Made by a program: the position numbers and the translations under genes. From Xestospongia bergquistia (taxonomy: Eukaryota > Porifera > Demospongiae > Haplosclerida > Petrosiidae), in NCBI GenBank assembly GCA_963965975.1, contig OZ014415.1, forward strand, positions 7,197,001 to 7,261,000: a stretch of 64,000 nt of DNA, read 5' to 3'. The stretch's first letter is position 1. Each line of letters starts with the position of its first letter. This document shows, in pieces, positions 40,217 to 49,276 of the stretch. Under the pieces are notes generated by a model, which was given only the letters and a program-made list of their open reading frames with translations, was not told where the DNA came from and did not search any database.

Positions 40217-40305
40217 ACTACATTTCACTAAATTTAATTTTTTATTGTTTTTAAATAGCAGTTTTAATAACATTACAATAATGAGCCATAATTTTTGTAT
40301 CAGTA

Positions 40306-41385
40306 TTAGTTATCTGGCATACGTATCCATCCTTTGAACAAGGTAGGATCACTAGCAGACATTATAGTAGTGTATATAGTCCCATCATTAAGAACAGGAG
40401 GAGTGGATAGGACATCAAATAGTGTCTGATCATTGAGACCATCTTGTCCTATTTTCTTCATTCCATCAACTGCTGGGTCTCGACGATCATCACTTGCAGG
40501 AGGTGGTTTCCAATGGTCGTAGTTAGTCTCTACAAGAAACCAACGTCCTTGTTTAGCATTTAATCGCCACACATCAATTCCCATAGTACGATTTTGAGTA
40601 ATGACGGCTCCTTCATCACCTGATAATCCTCCAACTATGAGATAACAAGGAGCTATTATTTTAACATTGCTTAGAATATCAACTGCTTTCTCAAAATCGG
40701 TATTAGGATCATCTAGAACATCTCGTATCATCAGCGTTATAATGCCGTGTGTACCTGTTTTCATTGCCTCTTTATCATTTAATGACCAATCACCAACATC
40801 TCGTTCATCAAGAGAAATCGTAAAACCATTTGGTTTTTGGCCAGTAATAAGTCCAACAGTACCAGCTAAAGTGGTACCAGTATACACTGTCTTTCCAGAA
40901 CGTTGAAAGTCAACGTTAATTGTTAAACCTCGAAGTGGAGGTACATGGTAGTCAAAATTTCGACCATGTATAATTTTTCCTGAGGCCATTTTAGCTACAA
41001 TACTTGTACATGCATGATGACCTGACGATCGACCTAAGACTCCATAAGCAGTGAGTTCATAGAACATGTTAGTAAGGACATATACTCCAATGGTCAGATT
41101 ACTGTACTTTAAAAAGGACTTTATTTCACTTGAATAAGGCTCTGGAAAGTATTGCTCAAGATCTGCTCCCATTATACTGAGCATTTCAAACATAGGCGCT
41201 GGAAGTTCTGACTGCAAAAATTTAGCTCCAATGTATAAAGCATCTTTATAATCCTTGGCTATTTGACTCCAACGTTCCTCTGGTGGTAGATCTAAGTTGA
41301 CAGTGTATTTTGGAATTGGGACGTCTTTGCTATAAGCTAGCAACAGAAACAAGGATATAAGTACCAGACGCACTATACAAGCCAT
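40306..41385 (-). CDS. NAAA/acid ceramidase-like amidase, gene A copy 1
   Basis: Single-exon gene of 359 residues, the same length as human NAAA. Signal peptide 1-19. The nucleophile Cys126 is in HACTSIVAKM, where the precursor of this Ntn-hydrolase family is cut to free the N-terminal Cys. Arg142 and Asp145 are in HGRNFDY and Asn288 in VETNYDHW, followed by DDRR. Family members hydrolyse fatty-acid amides (N-acylethanolamines, ceramides) in lysosomes or outside the cell; the substrate here is unknown. It differs from its partner at 45682-46761 by about 22 residues, far more than the other three pairs. An AATAAA signal lies downstream (plus 40241-40246). Gene B ends only 76 bp upstream. Confidence 0.93.
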   Translation of the reverse strand: MACIVRLVLISLFLLLAYSKDVPIPKYTVNLDLPPEERWSQIAKDYKDALYIGAKFLQSELPAPMFEMLSIMGADLEQYFPEPYSSEIKSFLKYSNLTIGVYVLTNMFYELTAYGVLGRSSGHHACTSIVAKMASGKIIHGRNFDYHVPPLRGLTINVDFQRSGKTVYTGTTLAGTVGLITGQKPNGFTISLDERDVGDWSLNDKEAMKTGTHGIITLMIRDVLDDPNTDFEKAVDILSNVKIIAPCYLIVGGLSGDEGAVITQNRTMGIDVWRLNAKQGRWFLVETNYDHWKPPPASDDRRDPAVDGMKKIGQDGLNDQTLFDVLSTPPVLNDGTIYTTIMSASDPTLFKGWIRMPDN

Positions 41386-41461
41386 GACCCAGACAATGTA
41401 GGTGGAGCTTGTTATGTCAAATTATATAATATTAAAATGGTTAAGATTGGTAACATATATT

Positions 41462-42526
41462 TTAGTTGTCAGGGAGACGAATACATCCTTTGTACACCAA
41501 GTTAGGATCACTGGCTGACATGACAGTTGTAAAAATAGTTGCATCATTGAATACAGGAGGAGTAGAGAGGATTTGGAACATAGTTTCATCATTAAGAGAT
41601 GCTTGTCCAGTTGCGTTCAAGCCATTTATGGCTGCATCACGTCGATCATCTTTTGAAGGAGCTGGTTTCCAGTGATCATAATTAGTCTCTACAAGAAACC
41701 AACGTCCTTGTTCAGCATTTAATCGCCACACATCAATTCCCATAGTACGATTTTGAGTTATGACAGCTCCTTCATCACCTGATAATCCTCCAATTATGAG
41801 ATAACAAGGAGCAATTATTTGAGCTGAGCTTAATGTCTGGACTGCTTTCTCAAAATCCAAGTCAGGATTAGCCACAACATCACGTATCATTAGTGCTATC
41901 ATGCCATGCGTTCCAATCTTTTCCGCTTGTATGGCATTCAAAGACCAATGACCAGAGTCTCGCTCGTTCAGAGAGATAGTAAAACCATTTGGTTTTTGAC
42001 CTGTTGTGAATCCGATGTAGCCAGCAAATGTTGTGCCGGTATAAACAGTTTTTCCGGAACGCTGAAAATCAACAATGATAGCAATATTGCGAAGTGGACC
42101 AATACCATAATCCAAATTTCGACCATGTATAATTTGTCCTGAGGCCATTCTAACTATAATACCTGTACAAGCACGATGGTGCATTGAGCCATGGCTGAAA
42201 GCACTGACTTCATACAACATATTCCAAAACACAATTTCCCCTACGGTGAGGTTAGTGTATTTGACAAACGATTTCATCTCACTTGCATAAGGTTCTGGAA
42301 AGTATTGTTCGAGAGCTGCCCCCATTATACCAAGCATTTCAAAAGAAGTTGGAGTCAACATCTTGAAATATTTGACTAAGGCGAACAACTCGTTGCGATA
42401 GTCGCTTGCTACTTGACTCCAACGCTCCTCTGGTGGTAAATCTAAGTTGACTGCGTATCTTGGAAGTGGGACATTTTTGCTTTGAACTAGCAAGAGTAGG
42501 GAGAAAAAGATCAATACAGCAACCAT
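41462..42526 (-). CDS. NAAA/acid ceramidase-like amidase, gene B copy 1
   Basis: Single-exon gene of 354 residues from the Met at 42526; a second in-frame Met at 42547 is possible. The frame stays open to 42652, but that extension overlaps gene C on the other strand and precedes the signal peptide (MVAVLIFFSLLLLVQS), so it is not used. Nucleophile Cys120 is in RACTGIIVRM (Thr-Gly instead of the usual Thr-Ser), then HGRNLDY, VETNYDHW and DDRR are intact. Divergent to gene C with 124 bp between starts. Its copy at 46838 differs by one residue (Ala/Thr in the GLNATGQ segment). A secreted or lysosomal lipid-amide hydrolase is inferred from the family. Confidence 0.92.
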   Translation of the reverse strand: MVAVLIFFSLLLLVQSKNVPLPRYAVNLDLPPEERWSQVASDYRNELFALVKYFKMLTPTSFEMLGIMGAALEQYFPEPYASEMKSFVKYTNLTVGEIVFWNMLYEVSAFSHGSMHHRACTGIIVRMASGQIIHGRNLDYGIGPLRNIAIIVDFQRSGKTVYTGTTFAGYIGFTTGQKPNGFTISLNERDSGHWSLNAIQAEKIGTHGMIALMIRDVVANPDLDFEKAVQTLSSAQIIAPCYLIIGGLSGDEGAVITQNRTMGIDVWRLNAEQGRWFLVETNYDHWKPAPSKDDRRDAAINGLNATGQASLNDETMFQILSTPPVFNDATIFTTVMSASDPNLVYKGCIRLPDN

Positions 42527-42650
42527 TCTGACCACGTGTAGAACCATAGACAATTTATAAACCATAAACAATTTATATAGTAGAACTGATGTGGGAGGCA
42601 GCCCCTCCCAAACCCAAGGTGAGGTCAAGGGCTCAAGGCACCCCAAGGTC
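42527..42650. promoter_or_regulatory. Divergent promoter between NAAA-like genes B and C, copy 1
   Basis: 124 bp separate the two signal-peptide ATGs. The AT-rich part (accataaacaatttatatag) includes a TATA-like stretch. The copy-2 counterpart (47903-48005) is 21 bp shorter exactly here, so the two copies may differ in expression. A part next to gene C reads gcagcccctcccaaaccc. Confidence 0.6.
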
Positions 42651-43715
42651 ATGGCTGTTAACAGTTTATTATTTCTTTCATTGGTCTTGTTAGTTCAAAG
42701 CAAAGACGTTCCACTTCCAAGATACTCTATCGACTTGGATCTACTACCAGAGGAACGTTGGGATCAAGTAGCAAAAGATCATAAGGATGGTTTGTATGCT
42801 ACAGCTCAATTTTTCCGAAGTGAATTCCAATCTGCGTTTGCCATGCTTACTATTATGGGAGCAGATCTTCAACAATACTTTCCAGAGCCTTATGCAAGTG
42901 AGATGAAGTCCTTCTTGAAGTACACTAACCTCACTGTTGGGGAAATTGCATTTACCAATATGATATATGAACTCACTGCCTTTGGTCGGGGAACATTAGG
43001 TCATCGTGCCTGTACAAGTATTGTGGCTAAGATGGCGTCTGGACAAATTATACATGGTCGAAACTTAGATTATAGTGTTTTTCCGCTTCGAAGTGTTGCA
43101 ATCATAGTTGACTTCCAGAAATCTGGAAAGACAGTGTATACTGGTACCACCTTTGCAGGGTTTGTAGGACTGTTGACTGGACAAAAACCAAATGGTTTTA
43201 CGATTTCTCTTAATCAACGTGACTCTGGTGACTGGTCCTTGAATGCCTTAGAGGCTGCAAAGACAGGTACAAATGGTTTCATAGCACTGATAATGCGTGA
43301 TCTACTAGCTAATTCAGATTCTAACTTTGATAAAGCAGTTAATACTCTTAGCTCTGCTCAAATAATAGCTCCTTGCTACCTCATAGTTGGAGGATTATCA
43401 GGTGATGAAGGAGCTGTCATTACTCAAAATCGTACCATGGGAATGGATGTGTGGCGATTAAATGCTAAACAAGGACGTTGGTTTCTTGTTGAGACTAACT
43501 ACGACCATTGGAAACCACCTCCTGTATTTGATGATCGTCGAGACCCAGCTATTAATGGAATGAAGAAAATTGGACAAGCTGGTCTTAATGATCAGACACT
43601 ATTTGATGTCCTATCCACTCCACCTGTTCTTAATGATGGGACTATATACACTACTATAATGTCTGCTAGTGATCCTACCTTGTACAAAGGATGGATACGT
43701 ATACCAGATAATTGA
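42651..43715 (+). CDS. NAAA/acid ceramidase-like amidase, gene C copy 1
   Basis: Single-exon gene of 354 residues. The frame opens 20 codons earlier (42591), but the signal peptide MAVNSLLFLSLVLLVQS begins at the ATG at 42651, which is taken as the start. Cys121 is in HRACTSIVAKM, followed by HGRNLDY, the VETNYDHW Asn and DDRRD. The last 120 residues are almost identical to gene A on the opposite strand, while the N-terminal half is diverged, suggesting gene conversion. It differs from copy 2 by three residues (LLPEERW/LPPEERW, YFPEP/YFLEP, KMASG/KMVSG). Confidence 0.93.
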   Translation: MAVNSLLFLSLVLLVQSKDVPLPRYSIDLDLLPEERWDQVAKDHKDGLYATAQFFRSEFQSAFAMLTIMGADLQQYFPEPYASEMKSFLKYTNLTVGEIAFTNMIYELTAFGRGTLGHRACTSIVAKMASGQIIHGRNLDYSVFPLRSVAIIVDFQKSGKTVYTGTTFAGFVGLLTGQKPNGFTISLNQRDSGDWSLNALEAAKTGTNGFIALIMRDLLANSDSNFDKAVNTLSSAQIIAPCYLIVGGLSGDEGAVITQNRTMGMDVWRLNAKQGRWFLVETNYDHWKPPPVFDDRRDPAINGMKKIGQAGLNDQTLFDVLSTPPVLNDGTIYTTIMSASDPTLYKGWIRIPDN

Positions 43716-43921
43716 TAACTTTAAAATGGTTTTTATTTTATTATGTACTTATATTTTGTGTGTGTATTGTTGATTGTGTGAATGCAATTTGTAATGAAAA
43801 GACTTCCTAGTTCCTAAATATATTTATTTACATTTTATGATAGCTAAATAACTTATATTAATTGTTGATGTTTCCTTAACGTAAAGCAGCAGGCTAATAC
43901 TTTTCGAGAGGTGGCCCAGTA

Positions 43922-44989
43922 ATGGTTACTGCATATTCTCCGGTTCTCTTCTTTTCTGTACTCTTGCTTGCTCAAAGCAAAGATGTTCCAATTCCAAGAT
44001 ACAAAGTGAACTTAGATTTGCCGCCAGAAGAACGTTGGAGTCAAGTTGCCAAAGACTACAAAGACGAAGTTAACACTGCCGTGGGTTTTTTCATGTTATT
44101 ATGCTCTCCTGCTTATGAAATGCTAAGCATCATGGGAGGTGGCCTACAACAGTACTTACCAGAGCCTTATGCCAGCGAAATAAACGGTTTTGCCAAGTAT
44201 ACCAACGTTACTGCTGGGGAAATCACCTTCCTCAATATGTTGTATGAAATAACTGCTTTTAATGCTAGTTTTGGCCAACAAGCATGTACTAGTATTGTAG
44301 CTACAATGGATTCAGGAGAAACTATACATGGTCGAAACTTGGACTACGATCTTGATCTACTTCGAAGCATGACAATCATTGTTGATTTTCAAAAGTCAGA
44401 GAAGACTGTATATACTGGTACCACTTTTGCCGGTTATGTTGGGCTTTTAACTGCACAGAAAGCAAATAGTTTTACTATTTCACTCAATGAGAGAGACTAT
44501 GGTGACTGGCATTTTAATGTTATTGAAGCTACAAAGACAGGAACTCGCGGTATAATATCATTCCTTATACGTGACATTGTAGCTGATCCTGACTCTGATT
44601 TTGAGAAAGCAGTTGATATTCTAAGCAATACTCAAATAATAGCTCCTTGTTATATCATACTTGGAGGACTATCGGGTGATGAAGGAGCTGTCATTACTCA
44701 AAATCGTACTATGGGAATTGATGTGTGGCGATTAAATGCTGAACAAGGACGTTGGTTTCTTGTAGAGACTAACTATGATCACTGGGAAGTGCCTCCTGCA
44801 TATGACGATCGTCGGGACCTGGCCATTAAAGGAATGAATGCAACAGGACAGGCTAATCTTAATAAGGACTCTCTTTTTAAAATCTTATCTACTCCTCCTA
44901 TCCTTAATAATCAAACTGTCTACATGACTATAATGTCTGCTAGTAATCCTACCTTGTATGAAGGATGGATACACATACCAGATAACTAA
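43922..44989 (+). CDS. NAAA/acid ceramidase-like amidase, gene D copy 1
   Basis: Single-exon gene of 355 residues, signal peptide 1-18 (MVTAYSPVLFFSVLLLAQ). Cys122 lies in QQACTSIVATM, followed by HGRNLDY and VETNYDHW with DDRRD. The motif after DHW is EVPPAY instead of KPPPA, and the glycine-rich loop TGQKPNGFT of the siblings is TAQKANSFT here; Gly to Ala/Ser changes near the substrate loop may alter specificity (inference). It starts 206 bp after gene C on the same strand. It differs from copy 2 by four residues. Confidence 0.93.
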   Translation: MVTAYSPVLFFSVLLLAQSKDVPIPRYKVNLDLPPEERWSQVAKDYKDEVNTAVGFFMLLCSPAYEMLSIMGGGLQQYLPEPYASEINGFAKYTNVTAGEITFLNMLYEITAFNASFGQQACTSIVATMDSGETIHGRNLDYDLDLLRSMTIIVDFQKSEKTVYTGTTFAGYVGLLTAQKANSFTISLNERDYGDWHFNVIEATKTGTRGIISFLIRDIVADPDSDFEKAVDILSNTQIIAPCYIILGGLSGDEGAVITQNRTMGIDVWRLNAEQGRWFLVETNYDHWEVPPAYDDRRDLAIKGMNATGQANLNKDSLFKILSTPPILNNQTVYMTIMSASNPTLYEGWIHIPDN

Positions 44990-45516
44990 TAATCAAGTTT
45001 ATATTTTCTGCAGACATACTTGTTTCAGGTTGTATGTGTTGTAAACTAAACATGTCCTGTTTTACAAACTTTTGTAAATGAATATCATTTTAGTAAACTT
45101 AAGCTTGTGTTGTTTTTTATTTTACATATATTCTATATATAAATGTTCACTTGCAAACAATGACCACTTAAACTACTATATTATAGCTGTCTACATCAAG
45201 TATTTGATAGCATCTATAATGTTACATTCTATTTCATTGTGCTGGAACTGTTGTATATTCACTCTACCTTATCTTGAAAAAGCAAACATATATAATGAAC
45301 ACTAACCTTCTCAGCTTCTTCTTTCACTCCAGTTATAAAAAAGGTAGTAGCCTGAAATATACTTAAAAGTGTCAACCTCTTTATCTCCAAAGAATTATAT
45401 TAATGTCAAATACATAATAATTTTGATAATACTTTTATTTAAGTAGTATTTATTAAATGAATGAGTTAAAAACACAATATATCATGTTATTTTATTAAAA
45501 ACTTTATGTTAATCCA
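44990..45516. other. 3' flank of gene D copy 1
   Basis: AT-rich spacer, duplicated at 50345-50856 with small indels. It carries the presumed 3' untranslated region of gene D. No gene was recognised, and the short open frames are not conserved between the two copies. Confidence 0.7.
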
Positions 45517-45592
45517 TTAAAGTAATGCACGGTCATCTTCATCAACTTGAGAGGTGTTACTTGGAGCAACTTCATCTGTTGTTTGAGGTTCT
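45517..45592 (-). pseudogene. Orphan 3' end of the SRCR receptor gene
   Basis: On the minus strand this is the last 76 bp of the SRCR gene coding region, including its stop (equivalent to 50857-50932). It encodes the end of the cytoplasmic tail (TSQVDEDDRALL) and breaks off at the duplication junction. It has no exon start or upstream gene, so it is a passenger of the segmental duplication. Confidence 0.93.
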
Positions 45593-45681
45593 ACTACATT
45601 TCACTAAATTTAAATTTTTGTTGTTTTTAAATAGCAGTTTTAATAACATTACAATAATGAGCCATGATATTTGTATCAGTA

Positions 45682-46761
45682 TTAGTTATCTGGCATACGT
45701 ATCCATCCTTTGAACAAGGTAGGATCACTAGCAGACATTATAGTAGTGTATATAGTCTCATCATTAAGAACAGGAGGAGTGGATAGGACATCAAATAGTG
45801 TCTGATCATTGAGACCATCTTGTCCTATTTTCTTCATTCCATCAACTGCTGGGTCTCGACGATCATCACTTGCAGGAGGTGGTTTCCAATGGTCGTAGTT
45901 AGTCTCGACAAGAAACCAACGTCCTTGTTCAGCATTTAATCGCCACACATCGATTCCCATAGTACGATTTTGAGTAATGACAGCTCCTTCATCACCTGAT
46001 AATCCTCCAATTATGAGATAACAAGGAGCAATTATTTTAATATTGCTTAGAATATCAACTGCTTTCTCAAAATCGGTATCAGGATCATCTAGAACATCTC
46101 GTACCATCAGAGATATAATGCCGTGTGTACCTGTTTTCATTGCCTCTTTATCATTTAATGACCAATCACCAACATCTCGTTCATCAAAAGAAATTGTAAA
46201 ACCATTTGGTTTTTGGCCAGTCATAAGTCCAACAGTACCAGCAAAAGTGGTACCGGTATACACTGTCTTTCCAGAACGTTGAAAGTCAACGTTAATTGTT
46301 AAACCTCGAAGTGGAGCTATATGGTAGTCAAGATTTCGACCATGTATAATTTTTCCTGAAGCCATTTTAGCTACAATACTTGTACATGCGCGATGACCTG
46401 ATGACTGACCTAAGTCTCCATAAGCAGTGAGTTCATAGAACATATTAGTAAGGACATATACTCCGACAGTCAAATTAGTGTACTTTAAAAAGGACTTTAT
46501 TTCACTTGAATAAGGCTCTGGAAAGTATTGTTCAAGATCGGCTCCCATTATACTAAGCATTTCAAACATAGGCACTGGAAGTTCTGACTGCAAAAATTTA
46601 GCTGTAACGTATAAATCATCTTTATAATCCTTGGCTATTTGACTCCAACGTTCCTCTGGTGGTAGATCTAAGTTGACAGTGTATTTTGGAATTGGGACGT
46701 CTTTGCTATAAGCTAGCAACAGAAACAAGGATATAAGTACCAGACGCACTATACAAGCCAT
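45682..46761 (-). CDS. NAAA/acid ceramidase-like amidase, gene A copy 2
   Basis: Single-exon gene of 359 residues with the same layout as copy 1: signal peptide, Cys126 (HRACTSIVAKM), Arg142 and Asp145 (here HGRNLDY, the family consensus, where copy 1 has Phe), Asn288 in ETNYDHW. About 22 residues differ from copy 1, many of them in copy 1 away from family consensus. The downstream AATAAA present in copy 1 reads AACAAA here (plus 45617-45622), so 3' processing may use another site. Confidence 0.93.
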   Translation of the reverse strand: MACIVRLVLISLFLLLAYSKDVPIPKYTVNLDLPPEERWSQIAKDYKDDLYVTAKFLQSELPVPMFEMLSIMGADLEQYFPEPYSSEIKSFLKYTNLTVGVYVLTNMFYELTAYGDLGQSSGHRACTSIVAKMASGKIIHGRNLDYHIAPLRGLTINVDFQRSGKTVYTGTTFAGTVGLMTGQKPNGFTISFDERDVGDWSLNDKEAMKTGTHGIISLMVRDVLDDPDTDFEKAVDILSNIKIIAPCYLIIGGLSGDEGAVITQNRTMGIDVWRLNAEQGRWFLVETNYDHWKPPPASDDRRDPAVDGMKKIGQDGLNDQTLFDVLSTPPVLNDETIYTTIMSASDPTLFKGWIRMPDN

Positions 46762-46837
46762 GACCCAGACAATGTAGGTGGAGCTTGTTATCTCAAATTA
46801 TATAATATTAAAATGGTTAAGATTGGTAACATATATT

Positions 46838-47902
46838 TTAGTTGTCAGGGAGACGAATACATCCTTTGTACACCAAGTTAGGATCACTGGCTGACATGAC
46901 AGTTGTAAAAATAGTTGCATCATTGAATACAGGAGGAGTAGAGAGGATTTGGAACATAGTTTCATCATTAAGAGATGCTTGTCCAGTTGTGTTCAAGCCA
47001 TTTATGGCTGCATCACGTCGATCATCTTTTGAAGGAGCTGGTTTCCAGTGATCATAATTAGTCTCAACAAGAAACCAACGTCCTTGTTCAGCATTTAATC
47101 GCCACACATCAATTCCCATAGTACGATTTTGAGTTATGACAGCTCCTTCATCACCCGATAGTCCTCCAATTATGAGATAACAAGGAGCAATTATTTGAGC
47201 TGAGCTTAATGTCTGGACTGCTTTCTCAAAATCTAAGTCAGGATTAGCCACAACATCACGTATCATTAGTGCTATCATGCCATGTGTTCCAATCTTTTCC
47301 GCTTGTATGGCATTCAAAGACCAATGACCAGAGTCTCGCTCGTTCAGAGAGATAGTAAAACCATTTGGTTTTTGACCTGTTGTGAATCCGATGTAGCCAG
47401 CAAATGTCGTGCCAGTATAAACAGTCTTTCCGGAGCGCTGAAAATCAACAATGATAGCAATATTGCGAAGTGGACCAATACCATAATCCAAATTTCGACC
47501 ATGTATAATTTGTCCTGAGGCCATTCTAACTATAATACCTGTACAAGCACGATGGTGCATTGAGCCATGGCTGAAAGCACTGACTTCATACAACATATTC
47601 CAAAACACAATTTCCCCTACAGTGAGGTTAGTGTATTTGACAAACGATTTCATCTCACTTGCATAAGGTTCTGGAAAGTATTGTTCGAGAGCTGCCCCCA
47701 TTATACCAAGCATTTCAAAAGAAGTTGGAGTCAACATCTTGAAATATTTGACTAAGGCGAACAACTCGTTGCGATAGTCGCTTGCTACTTGACTCCAACG
47801 CTCCTCTGGTGGTAAATCTAAGTTGACTGCGTATCTTGGAAGTGGGACATTTTTGCTTTGAACTAGTAAGAGTAGGGAGAAAAAGATCAATACAGCAACC
47901 AT
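46838..47902 (-). CDS. NAAA/acid ceramidase-like amidase, gene B copy 2
   Basis: Single-exon gene of 354 residues from the Met at 47902 (alternative Met at 47923). It is identical in protein to gene B copy 1 except for Thr in GLNTTGQ, so it has the same Ntn-hydrolase residues Cys120, Arg, Asp and Asn. The open frame extends to 48007 across the divergent promoter, but the 21-bp loss within that extension and its overlap with gene C argue that it is untranslated. It stands 76 bp upstream of gene A copy 2, as in block 1. Confidence 0.92.
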   Translation of the reverse strand: MVAVLIFFSLLLLVQSKNVPLPRYAVNLDLPPEERWSQVASDYRNELFALVKYFKMLTPTSFEMLGIMGAALEQYFPEPYASEMKSFVKYTNLTVGEIVFWNMLYEVSAFSHGSMHHRACTGIIVRMASGQIIHGRNLDYGIGPLRNIAIIVDFQRSGKTVYTGTTFAGYIGFTTGQKPNGFTISLNERDSGHWSLNAIQAEKIGTHGMIALMIRDVVANPDLDFEKAVQTLSSAQIIAPCYLIIGGLSGDEGAVITQNRTMGIDVWRLNAEQGRWFLVETNYDHWKPAPSKDDRRDAAINGLNTTGQASLNDETMFQILSTPPVFNDATIFTTVMSASDPNLVYKGCIRLPDN

Positions 47903-48005
47903 TCTGACCACGTGTAGAACCATAGACAATTGTAAACAATTTGATGTGGGAGGCAGCCCCTCCCAAACCCAAGGTGAGGTCAAGGGCTCAAGGCACCCCA
48001 AGGTC

Positions 48006-49070
48006 ATGGCTGTTAACAGTTTATTATTTCTTTCGTTGGTCTTGTTAGTTCAAAGCAAAGACGTTCCACTTCCAAGATACTCTATCGACTTGGATCTACC
48101 ACCAGAGGAACGTTGGGATCAAGTAGCGAAAGATCATAAGGATGGCTTGTATGCTACAGCTCAATTTTTCCGAAGTGAATTCCAATCTGCGTTTGCCATG
48201 CTTACTATTATGGGAGCAGATCTTCAACAATACTTTCTAGAGCCTTATGCAAGTGAGATGAAGTCCTTCTTGAAGTACACTAACCTCACTGTTGGGGAAA
48301 TTGCATTTACCAATATGATATATGAACTCACTGCCTTTGGTCGGGGAACATTAGGTCATCGTGCCTGTACAAGTATTGTGGCTAAGATGGTGTCTGGACA
48401 AATTATACATGGTCGAAACTTAGATTATAGTGTTTTTCCGCTTCGAAGTGTTGCAATCATAGTTGACTTCCAGAAATCTGGAAAGACAGTGTATACTGGT
48501 ACCACCTTTGCAGGGTTTGTAGGACTGCTGACTGGACAAAAACCAAATGGTTTTACGATTTCTCTTAATCAACGTGACTCTGGTGACTGGTCCTTGAATG
48601 CCTTAGAGGCTGCAAAGACAGGTACAAATGGTTTCATAGCACTGATAATGCGTGATCTACTAGCTAATTCAGATTCTAACTTTGATAAAGCAGTTAATAC
48701 TCTTAGCTCTGCTCAAATAATAGCTCCTTGCTACCTCATAGTTGGAGGATTATCAGGTGATGAAGGAGCTGTCATTACTCAAAATCGTACCATGGGAATG
48801 GATGTGTGGCGATTAAATGCTAAACAAGGACGTTGGTTTCTTGTTGAGACTAACTACGACCATTGGAAACCACCTCCTGTATTTGATGATCGTCGAGACC
48901 CAGCTATTAATGGAATGAAGAAAATTGGACAAGCTGGTCTCAATGATCAGACACTATTTGATGTCCTATCCACTCCACCTGTTCTAAATGATGGGACTAT
49001 ATACACTACTATAATGTCTGCTAGTGATCCTACCTTGTACAAAGGATGGATACGTATACCAGATAATTGA
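48006..49070 (+). CDS. NAAA/acid ceramidase-like amidase, gene C copy 2
   Basis: Single-exon gene of 354 residues starting at the signal-peptide ATG (48006). It matches gene C copy 1 with three substitutions. The one at YFLEPYAS replaces a Pro conserved in most paralogues here, and KMVSG replaces KMASG. The active-site Cys121, HGRNLDY and ETNYDHW are intact. It is divergent from gene B copy 2 with a 103-bp gap. Confidence 0.93.
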   Translation: MAVNSLLFLSLVLLVQSKDVPLPRYSIDLDLPPEERWDQVAKDHKDGLYATAQFFRSEFQSAFAMLTIMGADLQQYFLEPYASEMKSFLKYTNLTVGEIAFTNMIYELTAFGRGTLGHRACTSIVAKMVSGQIIHGRNLDYSVFPLRSVAIIVDFQKSGKTVYTGTTFAGFVGLLTGQKPNGFTISLNQRDSGDWSLNALEAAKTGTNGFIALIMRDLLANSDSNFDKAVNTLSSAQIIAPCYLIVGGLSGDEGAVITQNRTMGMDVWRLNAKQGRWFLVETNYDHWKPPPVFDDRRDPAINGMKKIGQAGLNDQTLFDVLSTPPVLNDGTIYTTIMSASDPTLYKGWIRIPDN

Positions 49071-49276
49071 TAACTTTAAAATGGTTTTTATTTTATTATG
49101 TACTTATATTTTGTGTGTGTATTGTTGATTGTGTGAATGCAATTTGTAATGAAAAGACTTCCTAGTTCCTAAATATATTTATTTACATTTTATGATAGCT
49201 AAATAACTTATATTAATTGTTGATGTTTCCTTAACGTAAAGCAGCAGGCTAATACTTTTCGAGAGGTGGCCCAGTA

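Larger units (their letters stand above)
40217..45592. repeat. Segmental duplication, copy 1 (5376 bp, four NAAA-like genes)
   Basis: This block and 45593-50932 are colinear and nearly identical at the nucleotide level. Each holds genes A(-) B(-) C(+) D(+). The offset is 5376 bp up to gene B, then 5355 bp (a 21-bp length difference upstream of gene B) and finally 5340 bp. The copies abut directly: the sequence ...gaggttct of the right end joins actacatttcac... of the left end at 45592/45593, with no shared bases at the breakpoint. Confidence 0.93.

Noticed and set aside
42527..42652. N-terminal extension of gene B overlapping gene C (also 47903-48007)
   Set aside because: It precedes a good signal peptide, overlaps the divergent gene and contains a copy-specific indel.
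45078..45305. Small ORF after gene D (also 50433-50648)
   Set aside because: The frame is not kept between the two near-identical copies, so it is not under coding constraint.
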